Part shown: piece after piece, positions 1 through 7,476 of the stretch | Layout of the letters: the number at the start of each line of letters is the position of its first letter | Position numbering within the stretch: position 1 is the stretch's first letter | From: Bacteroidales bacterium | GTDB taxonomy: Bacteria; Bacteroidota; Bacteroidia; Bacteroidales; UBA10428 | Length of the DNA stretch: 55,981 bases | Reading direction: 5' to 3' | NCBI GenBank assembly: GCA_016934055.1 | Contig: JAFGTR010000026.1 | Span: forward strand, 1 to 55,981 | Program-made: the position numbers and the translations under genes | Notes under the pieces: generated by a model | What the model saw: the letters and a program-made list of their open reading frames with translations, nothing else | Database searches by the model: none | Told to the model about the DNA's origin: nothing

Positions 1-56
1 AGAACCAAGAATCAAGAACCAAGAATCAAGAACCAAGAATTAAGAATTAGGATCAA
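1..56. repeat. Heptamer array, left arm of bracket around truncated four-helix-bundle gene
   Basis: About eight tandem 7-bp units of the form AGAAYCA run from the window edge to the truncated coding sequence. Positions 12-31 are a perfect 20-bp reverse complement of positions 262-281, so the two arrays form an inverted pair around the small gene. The array may continue left of the window. Confidence 0.85.
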
Positions 57-257
57 TTCCAGAAATCTGGCAAAGTCCTTGTCTGAAGATTTTCCTGATC
101 CTTCAGCAACATTTGTTGGAATTGAAACAGAAGTTCGTTGAATTTGCGTTACAAGACCATATTTTTCTTCATTTGGGAATTTGCTGGTACACAAATAGGC
201 AGCTTTTACAAGTTCTCTAGATTTTTGCCATATTTTAAGCTCTTTGAAATTATGCAT
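12..257 (-). pseudogene. Truncated four-helix-bundle protein (S23/IVP-like)
   Basis: This 81-residue reading frame begins with the FKELKIWQKS motif and contains SVSIPTNVAEGSGKSSDKDFARFLE, split here as SVSIPTNVAEG and the DKDFARFLE helix, typical of the TIGR02436 four-helix-bundle family. That family includes proteins encoded in 23S rRNA intervening sequences. Family members are usually about 115-125 residues. Here the homology stops near residue 68, and the rest (LILILNSWFLILGS) is simply the heptamer array translated. The third and fourth helices are therefore missing and the gene is probably dead. It lies 3' of leuD in the same orientation. The family has no proven general function; some relatives bind nucleic acid or act as accessory factors. 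The family call is firm; the pseudogene call rests on the lost C-terminal half. Confidence 0.8.
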
Positions 258-260
258 ATT

Positions 261-295
261 GTCTTGATTCTTGGTTCTTGACTCTTGACTCTAAC
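261..295. repeat. Heptamer array, right arm, starting at the leuD stop codon
   Basis: Five 7-bp units of the form YTCTTGR occupy this stretch. They are in inverted orientation to the array at 1-56. The leuD stop codon (TAG, 291-293 on the minus strand) lies inside the last unit, so the array begins exactly where leuD ends. Confidence 0.85.
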
Positions 296-887
296 ACATC
301 TTATTTTTTTCAAAATGTAAGATATTATCTTTAATGCTCAGAAGGTAATCAATATCATCATACCCTTTAAGCATACAGGTTTTTTTATAGGGATTGATAT
401 CAAAGTTTTCAGATTTGCCTGACGACATCAACGTTATAGTCTGATTTTCAAGGTCAACCTTTACTTTCAAAGCCGGGTCGGCTTTTACCTCTTTAAAAAG
501 ATCAGATAAAAAGCCGTCAGAAACCTGTACCGGAAGCAGTCCGTTGTTGAGTGCATTATTTTTAAAAATGTCGGCGAAGAAACTTGAAACAACAACCCTG
601 AATCCGTAGTCGTATAATGCCCATGCGGCATGTTCGCGACTGGATCCGCTGCCGAAATTTTTCCCGGCAACCAGAACAGTACCCGTCCAGGTTTTGTTAT
701 TAAGCACAAAATCGGCTTTTGGCTGATCGTTCTTATCGTATCTCCAATCCCTGAAGAGGTTGTCACCAAAACCTTCCCGTGAAGTGGCTTTCAGAAACCT
801 TGCCGGAATGATCTGATCAGTGTCTACGTTCTCAATCGGCATTGGAACGCAGGTTGAGATTATGGTTGAGAATTTTTCGATTGGCAT
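291..887 (-). CDS. leuD: 3-isopropylmalate dehydratase small subunit
   Basis: LeuD pairs with LeuC to isomerise 2-isopropylmalate to 3-isopropylmalate in leucine synthesis, in the cytoplasm. The 198-residue length is normal. The N-terminal [11 protein letters not shown] stretch and the swivel-domain motif [13 protein letters not shown] are both present. It follows leuC in the same orientation with about 40 bp between them, so leuA-leuC-leuD form one transcription unit. The usual next gene, leuB, is not in the window and may lie further left, beyond the four-helix-bundle relic. The stop codon is embedded in a heptamer array, so repeat expansion reaches right up to the reading frame. Confidence 0.96.
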   Translation of the reverse strand: MPIEKFSTIISTCVPMPIENVDTDQIIPARFLKATSREGFGDNLFRDWRYDKNDQPKADFVLNNKTWTGTVLVAGKNFGSGSSREHAAWALYDYGFRVVVSSFFADIFKNNALNNGLLPVQVSDGFLSDLFKEVKADPALKVKVDLENQTITLMSSGKSENFDINPYKKTCMLKGYDDIDYLLSIKDNILHFEKNKMC

Positions 888-927
888 TTTTTATATTGTT
901 TTTTTACACTGTTTATTTTCTGATTTT

Positions 928-2328
928 TTACAAAAAGTCCCGCGGATCCGTGATTTTTCCGGTCAGGGCTGCAGCTGCAGCGGTAAGCGGGCTGACAAGG
1001 AAAGTCCTTGACCCGGGACCCTGCCGTCCTTCAAAATTTCTGTTTGACGTTGACACGGCATATTTTCCTTCCGGGACTTTATCATCATTCATAGCCAGAC
1101 AGGCAGAACATCCGGGTTGTCTTAACGCGAAACCGGCTTCTTCAAGAATGGCGACCAGGCCTTCTTCACGGGCTTGTTTTTCAACCTGTTTTGATCCGGG
1201 AACGATCCATGCCACAATATCTTCTGCCTTTTTCTTTCCCCTGACAAAACCAGCAAATGCACGTAAGTCTTCAATTCTTCCGTTTGTACATGAACCTACG
1301 AAAACATAATCAACTTTACGGCCCAGCATAGGTGTTCCGGGTTGGATATCCATGTATTGCAATGACTTAAAGAAAGATGGTTTTTCATTTTCGGCCAGCG
1401 ATGATCCGTCGGGGATATTATCAACAATCTTCATACCCATTCCCGGATTTGTTCCGAAAGTTATCATGGGTTCTATATCAGCTGCATCATAACGCAGTTC
1501 AAGGTCGAATGCCGTATCAGCATCGGTATTCAATGATTTCCAGTATTCAACCGCTTTATCCCAGTCTTCATCTTTTGGCGCAAATTCACGTCCCTTAAGG
1601 TAATTGTATGTCACTTCATCAGGAGCTATCAGCCCTCCTCTTGCTCCACATTCAATGCTCATGTTACAGACGGTCATACGGCCTTCCATGGACAGGTTAC
1701 GAATGGCAGATCCTGCATACTCAATGAAATATCCTGTTCCACCTGATGCTGATATCCTGGAAATAATATACAATATAATATCCTTGGCTGTTACACCTTT
1801 TTTCAGATTGCCGTCGACGATAATCCGCATTTTTTTTGGCTTTGGCTGCATAATGCATTGGGAAGCCAGTACCATTTCAATTTCGCTGGTGCCGATTCCG
1901 AAGGCAACGCTACCGAAAGCGCCGTGGGTGGCGGTATGGCTGTCTCCACAGACTATGGTCATCCCTGGTTGTGTGAGGCCGAGCTCAGGACCTATTACAT
2001 GTACGATGCCCTGATAGGGATGATTGAGACCGTAAAGGGTAATATCATGTTTTTTACAGTTTTCGGTAAGCTTATCCACCTGTGACCTTGACAGCATATC
2101 CCGGATAGGCAGATGCTGATCGGTTGTGGGTACATTATGATCGGCGGTGGCTACTGTCTGCTGTGGTCTGAGCACTTTAAGTCCACGGCGTTCAAGACCG
2201 GTAAAGGCAACCGGACTCGTGACTTCGTGGATCAGGTGACGGTCGATATACAGCACATTGGGACCTTTGTCAATTTTCTCAACGACATGACTGTCCCATA
2301 CTTTGTCAAATAATGTTTTTCCTGCCAA
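928..2328 (-). CDS. leuC: 3-isopropylmalate dehydratase large subunit
   Basis: LeuC is the aconitase-family catalytic subunit that binds the [4Fe-4S] cluster. At 466 residues it is full length. The three cluster cysteines are visible in VGSCTNGR and [10 protein letters not shown], and the N-terminal active-site segment [14 protein letters not shown] is intact. It sits about 20 bp downstream of leuA and 40 bp upstream of leuD, which fits translation from one mRNA. Dependence on an Fe-S cluster links this operon to the suf operon further right in the window. Nothing in the sequence looks damaged. Confidence 0.97.
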   Translation of the reverse strand: MAGKTLFDKVWDSHVVEKIDKGPNVLYIDRHLIHEVTSPVAFTGLERRGLKVLRPQQTVATADHNVPTTDQHLPIRDMLSRSQVDKLTENCKKHDITLYGLNHPYQGIVHVIGPELGLTQPGMTIVCGDSHTATHGAFGSVAFGIGTSEIEMVLASQCIMQPKPKKMRIIVDGNLKKGVTAKDIILYIISRISASGGTGYFIEYAGSAIRNLSMEGRMTVCNMSIECGARGGLIAPDEVTYNYLKGREFAPKDEDWDKAVEYWKSLNTDADTAFDLELRYDAADIEPMITFGTNPGMGMKIVDNIPDGSSLAENEKPSFFKSLQYMDIQPGTPMLGRKVDYVFVGSCTNGRIEDLRAFAGFVRGKKKAEDIVAWIVPGSKQVEKQAREEGLVAILEEAGFALRQPGCSACLAMNDDKVPEGKYAVSTSNRNFEGRQGPGSRTFLVSPLTAAAAALTGKITDPRDFL

Positions 2329-2347
2329 TGGTTTTATTTTTTAATGG

Positions 2348-3844
2348 TTATACAATTCTGTTCAATGCATCAATTAAAGCTTCCACAGATGCTGTGACAA
2401 TATCTGTATTGCCGGAAAACCCGTAATAATACCTGCCACGGTTTTCAATCTGCACGTGCACTTTCCCGAGATCATCACTCCCTTTGGTGATGGCCTGGAC
2501 CAGGTATTCTTCCAGTTTGAATTTATGATGAATAAGTTCTCTCACAGCGTTAAAGGCAGCATCAATGGGGCCAATACCGGAAGCCGTACTGGTAATTAAT
2601 TCCCCCTCGTAGTTGAGTGATACGGTGGCCACCGGTATGGTGGATGAACCACACAATACCTGTAACCTTTCGAGTTGAATTTTCTTCCTGTCATGGCTGC
2701 CGCTGATACCGACCAGCACTTCCAGATCATCGTCTTTAATATCCTTTTTCTTATCAGCCAGTTCCAGAAATTTCTGGTATATTTCATCAAGTTCTTCATG
2801 ATCAAGCTCATAACCCAGGATGGAAAGCCGATGTTTAAGGGCAGCTCTTCCGCTTCGGGCAGTAAGGGCGATGGATGATTCATCGATACCGACATCAACC
2901 GGGTTGATGATTTCATAGTTTTCACGGTTTTTTAACACGCCATCCTGGTGAATCCCTGATGAATGGGCAAAAGCATTCCGCCCGACAATTGATTTATTGG
3001 GTTGCACTGGCATGTTCATAAGGCTTGACACAAGACGACTTGTTTTAAAAATATTACGGGTGTTTATCCCGGTTTCTATACCCAGATGTTTGCGGCTTTT
3101 CATGGTCATCACAACTTCTTCAAGCGATGTATTTCCTGCTCTTTCGCCAATGCCGTTGATGGTAACCTCCACCTGGCGTGCACCATTGATGATACCGCTG
3201 ACCGAGTTTGCAGTAGCCATACCAAGGTCGTTATGGCAATGTGTTGAAATAATGGCCTTATCAATATTCTTTACATTTTCTTTGAGGAACCGGATCTTTG
3301 CCCCGTATTCATCAGGAAGGCAATAACCGGTTGTATCCGGAATATTAACCACCGTTGCTCCGGCTTTAATAACAGCTTCAATAACACGGGCAAGGTATTC
3401 ATTTTCGGTACGGCCGGCATCTTCAGCATAAAATTCAACATCCTCAACGTATTTTTTGGCATATTTTACGGCTTTTACTGCGCGTTCTATGATTTCTTCA
3501 CGGTTGGAATTAAACTTGTACTTTATGTGAAGGTCAGAAGTGCCGATGCCTGTATGAATGCGTTTACGCTTAGCATATTTAAGCGCTTCTGCAGCCACGT
3601 CTATATCTTTTTCAACCGACCGCGTAAGGGCGCAAATAACGGGTTTCTTAACGGCTTTGGAGAGTTCAACAACCGATTGAAAATCACCCGGACTTGATAT
3701 GGGGAAACCAGCCTCGAGTATGTCAACGCCAAGTAGTTCGAGGGCCTTTGCCACTTCAATTTTTTCTACTGTGTTTAACTGGCACCCGGGGACGTGTTCG
3801 CCGTCCCGGAGGGTGGTGTCGAAGATGTACAATCTGTCACTCAT
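2348..3844 (-). CDS. leuA: 2-isopropylmalate synthase
   Basis: LeuA condenses acetyl-CoA with 2-oxoisovalerate, the first committed step of leucine synthesis. The 498-residue protein has the HMGL-like TIM barrel (roughly residues 5-275) with the metal-binding Asp in DTTLRDGE and the HCHNDLG histidines. A C-terminal LeuA allosteric domain (about 370-498) should bind leucine for feedback inhibition. One oddity: the usual RDGEQ reads RDGEH here (His17), a one-base change. It is the first enzyme gene of the operon. Its transcription should come from the attenuated promoter near 4630-4659, but an inserted four-helix-bundle cassette separates the two. Confidence 0.96.
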   Translation of the reverse strand: MSDRLYIFDTTLRDGEHVPGCQLNTVEKIEVAKALELLGVDILEAGFPISSPGDFQSVVELSKAVKKPVICALTRSVEKDIDVAAEALKYAKRKRIHTGIGTSDLHIKYKFNSNREEIIERAVKAVKYAKKYVEDVEFYAEDAGRTENEYLARVIEAVIKAGATVVNIPDTTGYCLPDEYGAKIRFLKENVKNIDKAIISTHCHNDLGMATANSVSGIINGARQVEVTINGIGERAGNTSLEEVVMTMKSRKHLGIETGINTRNIFKTSRLVSSLMNMPVQPNKSIVGRNAFAHSSGIHQDGVLKNRENYEIINPVDVGIDESSIALTARSGRAALKHRLSILGYELDHEELDEIYQKFLELADKKKDIKDDDLEVLVGISGSHDRKKIQLERLQVLCGSSTIPVATVSLNYEGELITSTASGIGPIDAAFNAVRELIHHKFKLEEYLVQAITKGSDDLGKVHVQIENRGRYYYGFSGNTDIVTASVEALIDALNRIV

Positions 3845-3882
3845 AGCGTAGTGTTTATTAGATGAAAAGTTTATAGATATTG

Positions 3883-3924
3883 ATGTACAATGTACAATTT
3901 ACGATGTACGATGTACAATCTGAA
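3883..3924. repeat. Heptamer array (ATGTACA type), left arm of four-helix-bundle cassette
   Basis: Six 7-bp units close to ATGTACA or ATTTACG lie between leuA and the four-helix-bundle gene. Read as reverse complement, 21 bases match the array at 4416-4436 with two differences. One of these would be a G-U pair in the minus-strand RNA. Confidence 0.85.
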
Positions 3925-3952
3925 GCGTCTTGTGCTGTTGTTATGCATTGAT

Positions 3953-4318
3953 TCATCTCTTTCCCTTTTTGTTAGTTGCAGCATCAATGCTTTTTACAAA
4001 AATTGCATTCAGCCCGCAATGCTCTTTAATTAATTTGTCAAGTTCAGCATCATTCTCACAAAGCTTTGCCTGTTTTGTAATTTTTAGGTTTATATAAGTT
4101 TCTCTTAGTTCTTTTAATATAACTTTAAGCTTATGTACAAAATCACCTGTTGATTCAGCACTTTGAGCTTCACCGTAATTTAAAGCAGATGAATTACCTG
4201 AACGAACAAGTTGTCCGTTCAAATAGCCTCCACTTTTATTATTTGTTATCTTTTCTGAAATATTCATTATTTCTACAGCAAAGGCAATAAGCCTGTTTTC
4301 CAGTTCAATCTTATTCAT
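3953..4318 (-). CDS. Four-helix-bundle protein (S23/IVP-like), intact
   Basis: This 121-residue protein has the signature QLVRSGNSSALNYGEAQSAE followed by FVHKLKVILKELRET, which places it in the TIGR02436 four-helix-bundle family. It belongs to a different branch from the relic at 12-257, which has the FKELKIWQK start. The family contains proteins of 23S rRNA intervening sequences and is structurally related to the Avd accessory protein of diversity-generating retroelements, but no reverse transcriptase or template repeat is present here. It is predicted cytoplasmic, all-helical and probably oligomeric. It lies on the leu strand between the leucine attenuator and leuA and is bracketed by inverted heptamer arrays. 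It is therefore probably transcribed with leuACD and under the same leucine control. The function is unknown. Confidence 0.88.
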   Translation of the reverse strand: MNKIELENRLIAFAVEIMNISEKITNNKSGGYLNGQLVRSGNSSALNYGEAQSAESTGDFVHKLKVILKELRETYINLKITKQAKLCENDAELDKLIKEHCGLNAIFVKSIDAATNKKGKR

Positions 4319-4408
4319 TTCTTATATTACAAATTGAACTTTAAATAGAATACATTGATATTCATATATCGAAGATGATATTTTCCAGCTTCTTCAAACT
4401 TCGAAAAC

Positions 4409-4436
4409 CGTACATCGTACATTGTACATCGTAAAT
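4409..4436. repeat. Heptamer array (CGTACAT type), right arm of four-helix-bundle cassette
   Basis: Four 7-bp units (CGTACAT, CGTACAT, TGTACAT, CGTAAAT) lie just upstream of the intact four-helix-bundle gene. They are in inverted orientation to the array at 3883-3924. Together the arms could close a ~20-bp stem around the gene in the leu transcript. Confidence 0.85.
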
Positions 4437-4474
4437 TTATCATGCCTTGAAAATAGTTTATCACCTTAAACAAA

Positions 4475-4507
4475 TTAAAAAAGCCACCCTCTTTTCTGAG
4501 AATGGCT
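4475..4507 (-). terminator. Leucine attenuator terminator
   Basis: Read on the minus strand, AGCCATTCTC pairs with GAGGGTGGCT in a 10-bp stem (two G-U pairs) around a six-base loop. Six T follow at 4482-4477. This is an intrinsic terminator located 38 bases after the leader peptide stop codon. Its left arm is the same segment that can pair with the antiterminator arm at 4539-4547. Confidence 0.9.
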
Positions 4508-4547
4508 CACTGTTATCTTTGTTTCCGTTCATACAAAACCATTCTCA
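4497..4547 (-). promoter_or_regulatory. Antiterminator pairing of the leucine attenuator
   Basis: The minus-strand segment 4547-4539 (TGAGAATGG) is perfectly complementary to 4505-4497 (CCATTCTCA), a 9-bp helix. The second segment is also the left side of the terminator stem, so the two structures exclude each other. The first segment includes the stop codon of the leader peptide. A ribosome that finishes the leader would cover it and let the terminator form. A ribosome stalled at the upstream Leu/Ile codons would leave it free to block the terminator. Confidence 0.88.
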
Positions 4548-4610
4548 CCCGGTCACCTGAAGGATGCCAAGAATGAGGATGAGGCTCAGTATGTTCGGAT
4601 TGAAATTCAT
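4545..4610 (-). CDS. leuL: Leucine/isoleucine leader peptide of the leu operon
   Basis: A 21-codon reading frame starts at ATG 4610 and ends with TGA at 4547-4545. Its middle, NILSLILILGIL, holds five Leu and four Ile in twelve codons. That is the composition expected of a leader whose translation senses charged leucyl- or isoleucyl-tRNA. It begins about 20 bases downstream of a good promoter and is followed by mutually exclusive antiterminator and terminator hairpins. The peptide itself probably has no function beyond translation. The mechanism is established for enterobacterial leu, ilv and his operons; its use here is inferred from this layout. Confidence 0.9.
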   Translation of the reverse strand: MNFNPNILSLILILGILQVTG

Positions 4611-4629
4611 GTAATTATCAATGACGCTG

Positions 4630-4659
4630 CAAATATATTGATAAAAATCATATTTCAAA
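4630..4659 (-). promoter_or_regulatory. Promoter of the leu operon
   Basis: On the minus strand there is a TTTG (4659-4656), an 18-base spacer, and TATATTTG (4637-4630). This matches the Bacteroidetes sigma-ABfr consensus TTTG-N19-TAnnTTTG closely. Transcription would start near 4624, leaving about 14 bases before the leader peptide ATG. Confidence 0.85.
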
Positions 4660-4748
4660 ATATGGAACCGGATTTTTATTTGTCTTATGGGTTTTTCTTG
4701 CTTTAATAAAATTATTATAAAGAAAGGCTTAAAACAAATCATCTGTGC

Positions 4749-4805
4749 GGGAGACACTGAGGGAGAGTACTTTTAATAAATCAACTGAAAGGGAGACACT
4801 GAGGG
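4749..4805. repeat. 15-bp direct repeat, two copies
   Basis: GGGAGACACTGAGGG occurs at 4749-4763 and again at 4791-4805, 42 bases apart, upstream of the leu promoter. The rest of 4660-4989 holds no gene that I can support. The function is unknown. Confidence 0.7.
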
Positions 4806-4989
4806 GAAACAGCAATAAAGATAAATTGAAGATTTATGGAGTGAAAAAAACTGTCAGACGCTTCTAAAGGTGTCTGAGTTTAAAAATGATTTGAATTAAA
4901 TATATGCTGAGAGGAAACATCTGGTAATATTTTAACGTAAAGATAACAGTAATGAACCTGCCTGAAGCTATTTAATTCATTAACCTGAT

Positions 4990-4997
4990 TATCTTTG
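4990..4997 (+). promoter_or_regulatory. Candidate -7 element for the GH43 gene
   Basis: TATCTTTG matches the Bacteroidetes -7 box TAnnTTTG and lies 24 bases before the ATG at 5022. I see no matching TTTG at the expected upstream distance, so the promoter may be weak or need an activator. Confidence 0.45.
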
Positions 4998-5021
4998 TTT
5001 TTAATTATATGCCTTTTTAAA

Positions 5022-6242
5022 ATGAATAAGAAGAGTTTTTTATTAATTATTCTGATGGTTCTGATGGGCAATGCTTTACATGGTATTGAACTTACCGGTG
5101 CCCTGAATACACATGATCCATCGCGTATTGTAAAGGACAGCACAAGATACTGGTTTTATATGACCGGAAATGGCATTCCTATGTCATTTTCCGAGAATCT
5201 TACAAGCTGGAGAATGTCAATATGGACGGTTTTCCCTGCGGGGACATGGCCTGACTGGATTAATACGGCAGTGCCCGGATTCGGAGGAAACTTCTGGGCT
5301 CCTGATCTGATCTATATGAACAATGCCTATTATTGTTATTATTCCTGTTCAACCTGGGGTTCATCCAGGTCAGCCATTGGCGTTGCAAAATCGCCCTCTC
5401 TGGATCATCCCGAATGGACCGACCTGGGCATGGTGGTTTCATCAGACGGAACCTCCACGGCTATTAATGCCATTGATCCGGGACTTTTCAGGGATGATGA
5501 CGGGAAAATATATATGGTCTACGGCTCATGGTTTGGCGGCATAGGCATTGTTGAAATTGACAGTGTTACCGGCAAGGCGACTACAGGCACCACACATCTC
5601 TACGGGGGTGGTCACCAGTCAATTGAAGCTGCTAATCTGATCAAGGAAGGAAGTTATTATTACCTTATCATTAATCGTGGAAACTGCTGCCAGGGTGTTA
5701 ACAGCACTTACTATATTGTAGCAACCCGGTCAGAAAATGTGTTGGGGCCTTATTCAGAATCCAAAAACATATTAATGACGGACGGAAGATATATCGGTCC
5801 CGGACATTTCAGCCCTTTGTATGACAGTTGTGCAAGCTATGCCTCCATTCATTATTATGACGGAAATGCAGGAGGCACTTCAAAACTGGATATTCTGAGG
5901 TTGTTATTTGCTGATGAATGGCCTGTTCTTACACGTGATTTTACCTTTGAAAACTGCGGCGCCACAGGTTTTGAAGAATATAATGCATTTGTCGACAGCC
6001 GGGATATAAAGGTCTTTCCCAATCCTGTTGAAAGCGATCAGTTTTCGATAACCCTGCCTGATGAATTTAACAATGGTGAAGTTACAGTTGAAATATACAG
6101 GCTTGACGGGAAGCTGTTATACCGTAAAAGCTATTCCGGTATAAAATCCGTTATGCCCCATATTGAACCTGGAAAGGGAACATATATCATAAGGGTGACA
6201 AATGGCGGACGATCATATACACAGAAGCTGGTCATTCAATAA
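5022..6242 (+). CDS. Secreted GH43 endo-arabinanase-like glycosidase with T9SS tag
   Basis: This 406-residue protein has a signal peptide (MNKKSFLLIILMVLMG), a five-bladed propeller GH43 domain (about 25-320) and a C-terminal type A T9SS sorting domain (about 335-406, beginning KVFPNPVES). The GH43 catalytic triad is visible: Asp32 in HDPS (base), Asp152 in AIDPG (modulator) and Glu202 in SIEAAN (acid). The overall pattern (FWAPDLIYMNNAYYCYYS, SWFGGI) is closest to endo-1,5-alpha-L-arabinosidases, so arabinan is the likely substrate. The enzyme should be exported through T9SS and either attached to the surface or released. I chose ATG 5022 because the signal peptide starts there. It stands alone, convergent with yebC. 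Confidence 0.88.
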   Translation: MNKKSFLLIILMVLMGNALHGIELTGALNTHDPSRIVKDSTRYWFYMTGNGIPMSFSENLTSWRMSIWTVFPAGTWPDWINTAVPGFGGNFWAPDLIYMNNAYYCYYSCSTWGSSRSAIGVAKSPSLDHPEWTDLGMVVSSDGTSTAINAIDPGLFRDDDGKIYMVYGSWFGGIGIVEIDSVTGKATTGTTHLYGGGHQSIEAANLIKEGSYYYLIINRGNCCQGVNSTYYIVATRSENVLGPYSESKNILMTDGRYIGPGHFSPLYDSCASYASIHYYDGNAGGTSKLDILRLLFADEWPVLTRDFTFENCGATGFEEYNAFVDSRDIKVFPNPVESDQFSITLPDEFNNGEVTVEIYRLDGKLLYRKSYSGIKSVMPHIEPGKGTYIIRVTNGGRSYTQKLVIQ

Positions 6243-6335
6243 AGATTGAAAGAGCCGGTACAGGCAACAAAAAATGATTGTTTTATCTGTGCCTGAAAGC
6301 CAGGTCAGACTAATATCTGTGTCTGTAAATGGTGT

Positions 6336-7082
6336 TTATTCTGCTTCCAGTGCTGCTTCCAGTTCATCGCTTATTTCGAGGTTGTGATAAACACTCTGAA
6401 CATCGTCGATTTCTTCAAATTCTTCGATCATGCGCAGAACTTTCCTGGCAGATTCCAGATCGAGGCTTTTTGTTTCGATGGCAATACGCTGTAATTCGGC
6501 ATTTTCCAGCTGAACATTCATCTCTTCAAGTTTTTTATGAATCTTACCAAAATCTTCAATGGCTGTTGTTATGGTAAATACATCATCGTTTAGTTCGATA
6601 TCTTCAACACCGGCATCGATTATCTCAAGTTCAAAGGTCTCAGTGTCAAGGTCATTTTTTAATACTGTAAAGACTCCCTTACGTTGAAAGATGAAGCTCA
6701 GCGATCCATTGGTACCGAGAGATCCGCCACGTTTGTTGTAGATTGCCCGTATGTTGCTGACGGTCCGTTGCGTATTGTCGGTAAGGCATTCAATGAATAT
6801 GGCAATGCCTCCAGGCGCGTATCCTTCATAGGTGACTTCCTGGAGGTTGGCGGCTTCATTACTGGCTTTGTTAATGGCACGTTCAACATTATCTTTTGGC
6901 ATATTCGCACCTTTGGCATTCTGAATGGCCAGGCGAAGACGCGGATTTCCGTCGGGATTTGGCCCGCCTTCTTTCACAGCCATCTGTATTTCTTTAACAA
7001 TTCTTGAAAATATCTTACCTCTTTTGGCATCAAGCGCCCCTTTTTTGCGTTTGATGGTAGACCATTTGCTATGACCGGACAT
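6336..7082 (-). CDS. YebC/PmpR family regulator
   Basis: The protein starts with the family hallmark MSGHSKWSTIKRKKGA and is 248 residues long, the normal length. It also has GGPNPDGNPRLR, ARGANMPKDN-like and YEGYAPGG motifs. YebC-family proteins are cytoplasmic. They were described as DNA-binding regulators, and some members help ribosomes through polyproline stretches. Which role applies here cannot be read from sequence. The start at 7082 is preferred over an upstream in-frame ATG at 7127 because of the hallmark N-terminus. A heptamer array lies 38 bases upstream. Confidence 0.94.
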   Translation of the reverse strand: MSGHSKWSTIKRKKGALDAKRGKIFSRIVKEIQMAVKEGGPNPDGNPRLRLAIQNAKGANMPKDNVERAINKASNEAANLQEVTYEGYAPGGIAIFIECLTDNTQRTVSNIRAIYNKRGGSLGTNGSLSFIFQRKGVFTVLKNDLDTETFELEIIDAGVEDIELNDDVFTITTAIEDFGKIHKKLEEMNVQLENAELQRIAIETKSLDLESARKVLRMIEEFEEIDDVQSVYHNLEISDELEAALEAE

Positions 7083-7119
7083 ATGTTGTTGGTTTTGGTT
7101 AATATCATTTTTGACTGAT

Positions 7120-7154
7120 AGAATCAAGAGTCAAGATAAAAGAGCAAAGACAAT
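7120..7154. repeat. Heptamer array upstream of yebC
   Basis: Five 7-bp units of the form AGANNMA (for example AGAATCA, AGAGTCA) lie 38 bases upstream of yebC. Read along the yebC strand they are TTCTT-type. They match the family at 7330-7399. Confidence 0.75.
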
Positions 7155-7329
7155 ACCATAATTAACTGTTGATCATGAACTGTGATCTTTCAATCAACAA
7201 TTCAACAGACAAAATTGTTATAAAGGTATAAAAATGTTTTTTTTCAGGAAAGTTGTTCATAAAGAACCACGGCTATAAAAATTTATGTTTTTGCTTAGGG
7301 TTTTTGCCGGCTCAAATGTCATTTTATAT

Positions 7330-7399
7330 AGAGCCAGGAATCAAGAATCAAGAACCAGGAAGCAAGATAAAAGATGTTAGATAATAGAATCAAGATTTG
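7330..7399. repeat. Ten-unit heptamer array
   Basis: Ten consecutive 7-bp units, nearly all starting AGA or GGA (AGAGCCA, GGAATCA, AGAATCA, AGAACCA and so on), keep phase for 70 bases although single units differ at several positions. The stretch 7155-7329 between the two arrays is AT-rich and holds nothing else I can name. Confidence 0.8.
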
Positions 7400-7467
7400 A
7401 AGTTTGAAAGTTTGCTTTCAGGCAGGTCACCAAATCAGCAAATAAGCAAATCAACAAATCAATAAAT
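7396..7467. repeat. Octamer arrays next to the heptamer array
   Basis: A short TTTGAAG-type array (7396-7414) is followed by five 8-bp units of the form CARCAAAT at 7428-7467. The last unit ends ten bases before the start codon at 7477, so the repeats fill the presumed promoter and leader of the next gene. Confidence 0.75.
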
Positions 7468-7476
7468 ACTATATGG

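Noticed and set aside
12..295. Remnant of a 23S rRNA gene around the four-helix-bundle relic
   Set aside because: The flanks are leuD coding sequence and heptamer repeats; no rRNA sequence is visible.
3953..4318. Avd-like accessory protein of a diversity-generating retroelement
   Set aside because: The four-helix-bundle fold is shared, but there is no reverse transcriptase, no template/variable repeat pair and no C-type lectin or Ig target gene near it.
4611..4757. N-terminal extension of the leader peptide to give a 70-residue protein
   Set aside because: The extension crosses the promoter. The short frame from ATG 4610 fits the attenuator geometry much better.
6243..6335. Bidirectional terminator between the GH43 gene and yebC
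   Set aside because: CAGGC and GCCTG segments can pair but with a long asymmetric interior; too weak to call.
7330..7467. CRISPR array
   Set aside because: Units are only 7-8 bp, directly adjacent and degenerate, with no unique spacers and no cas gene.
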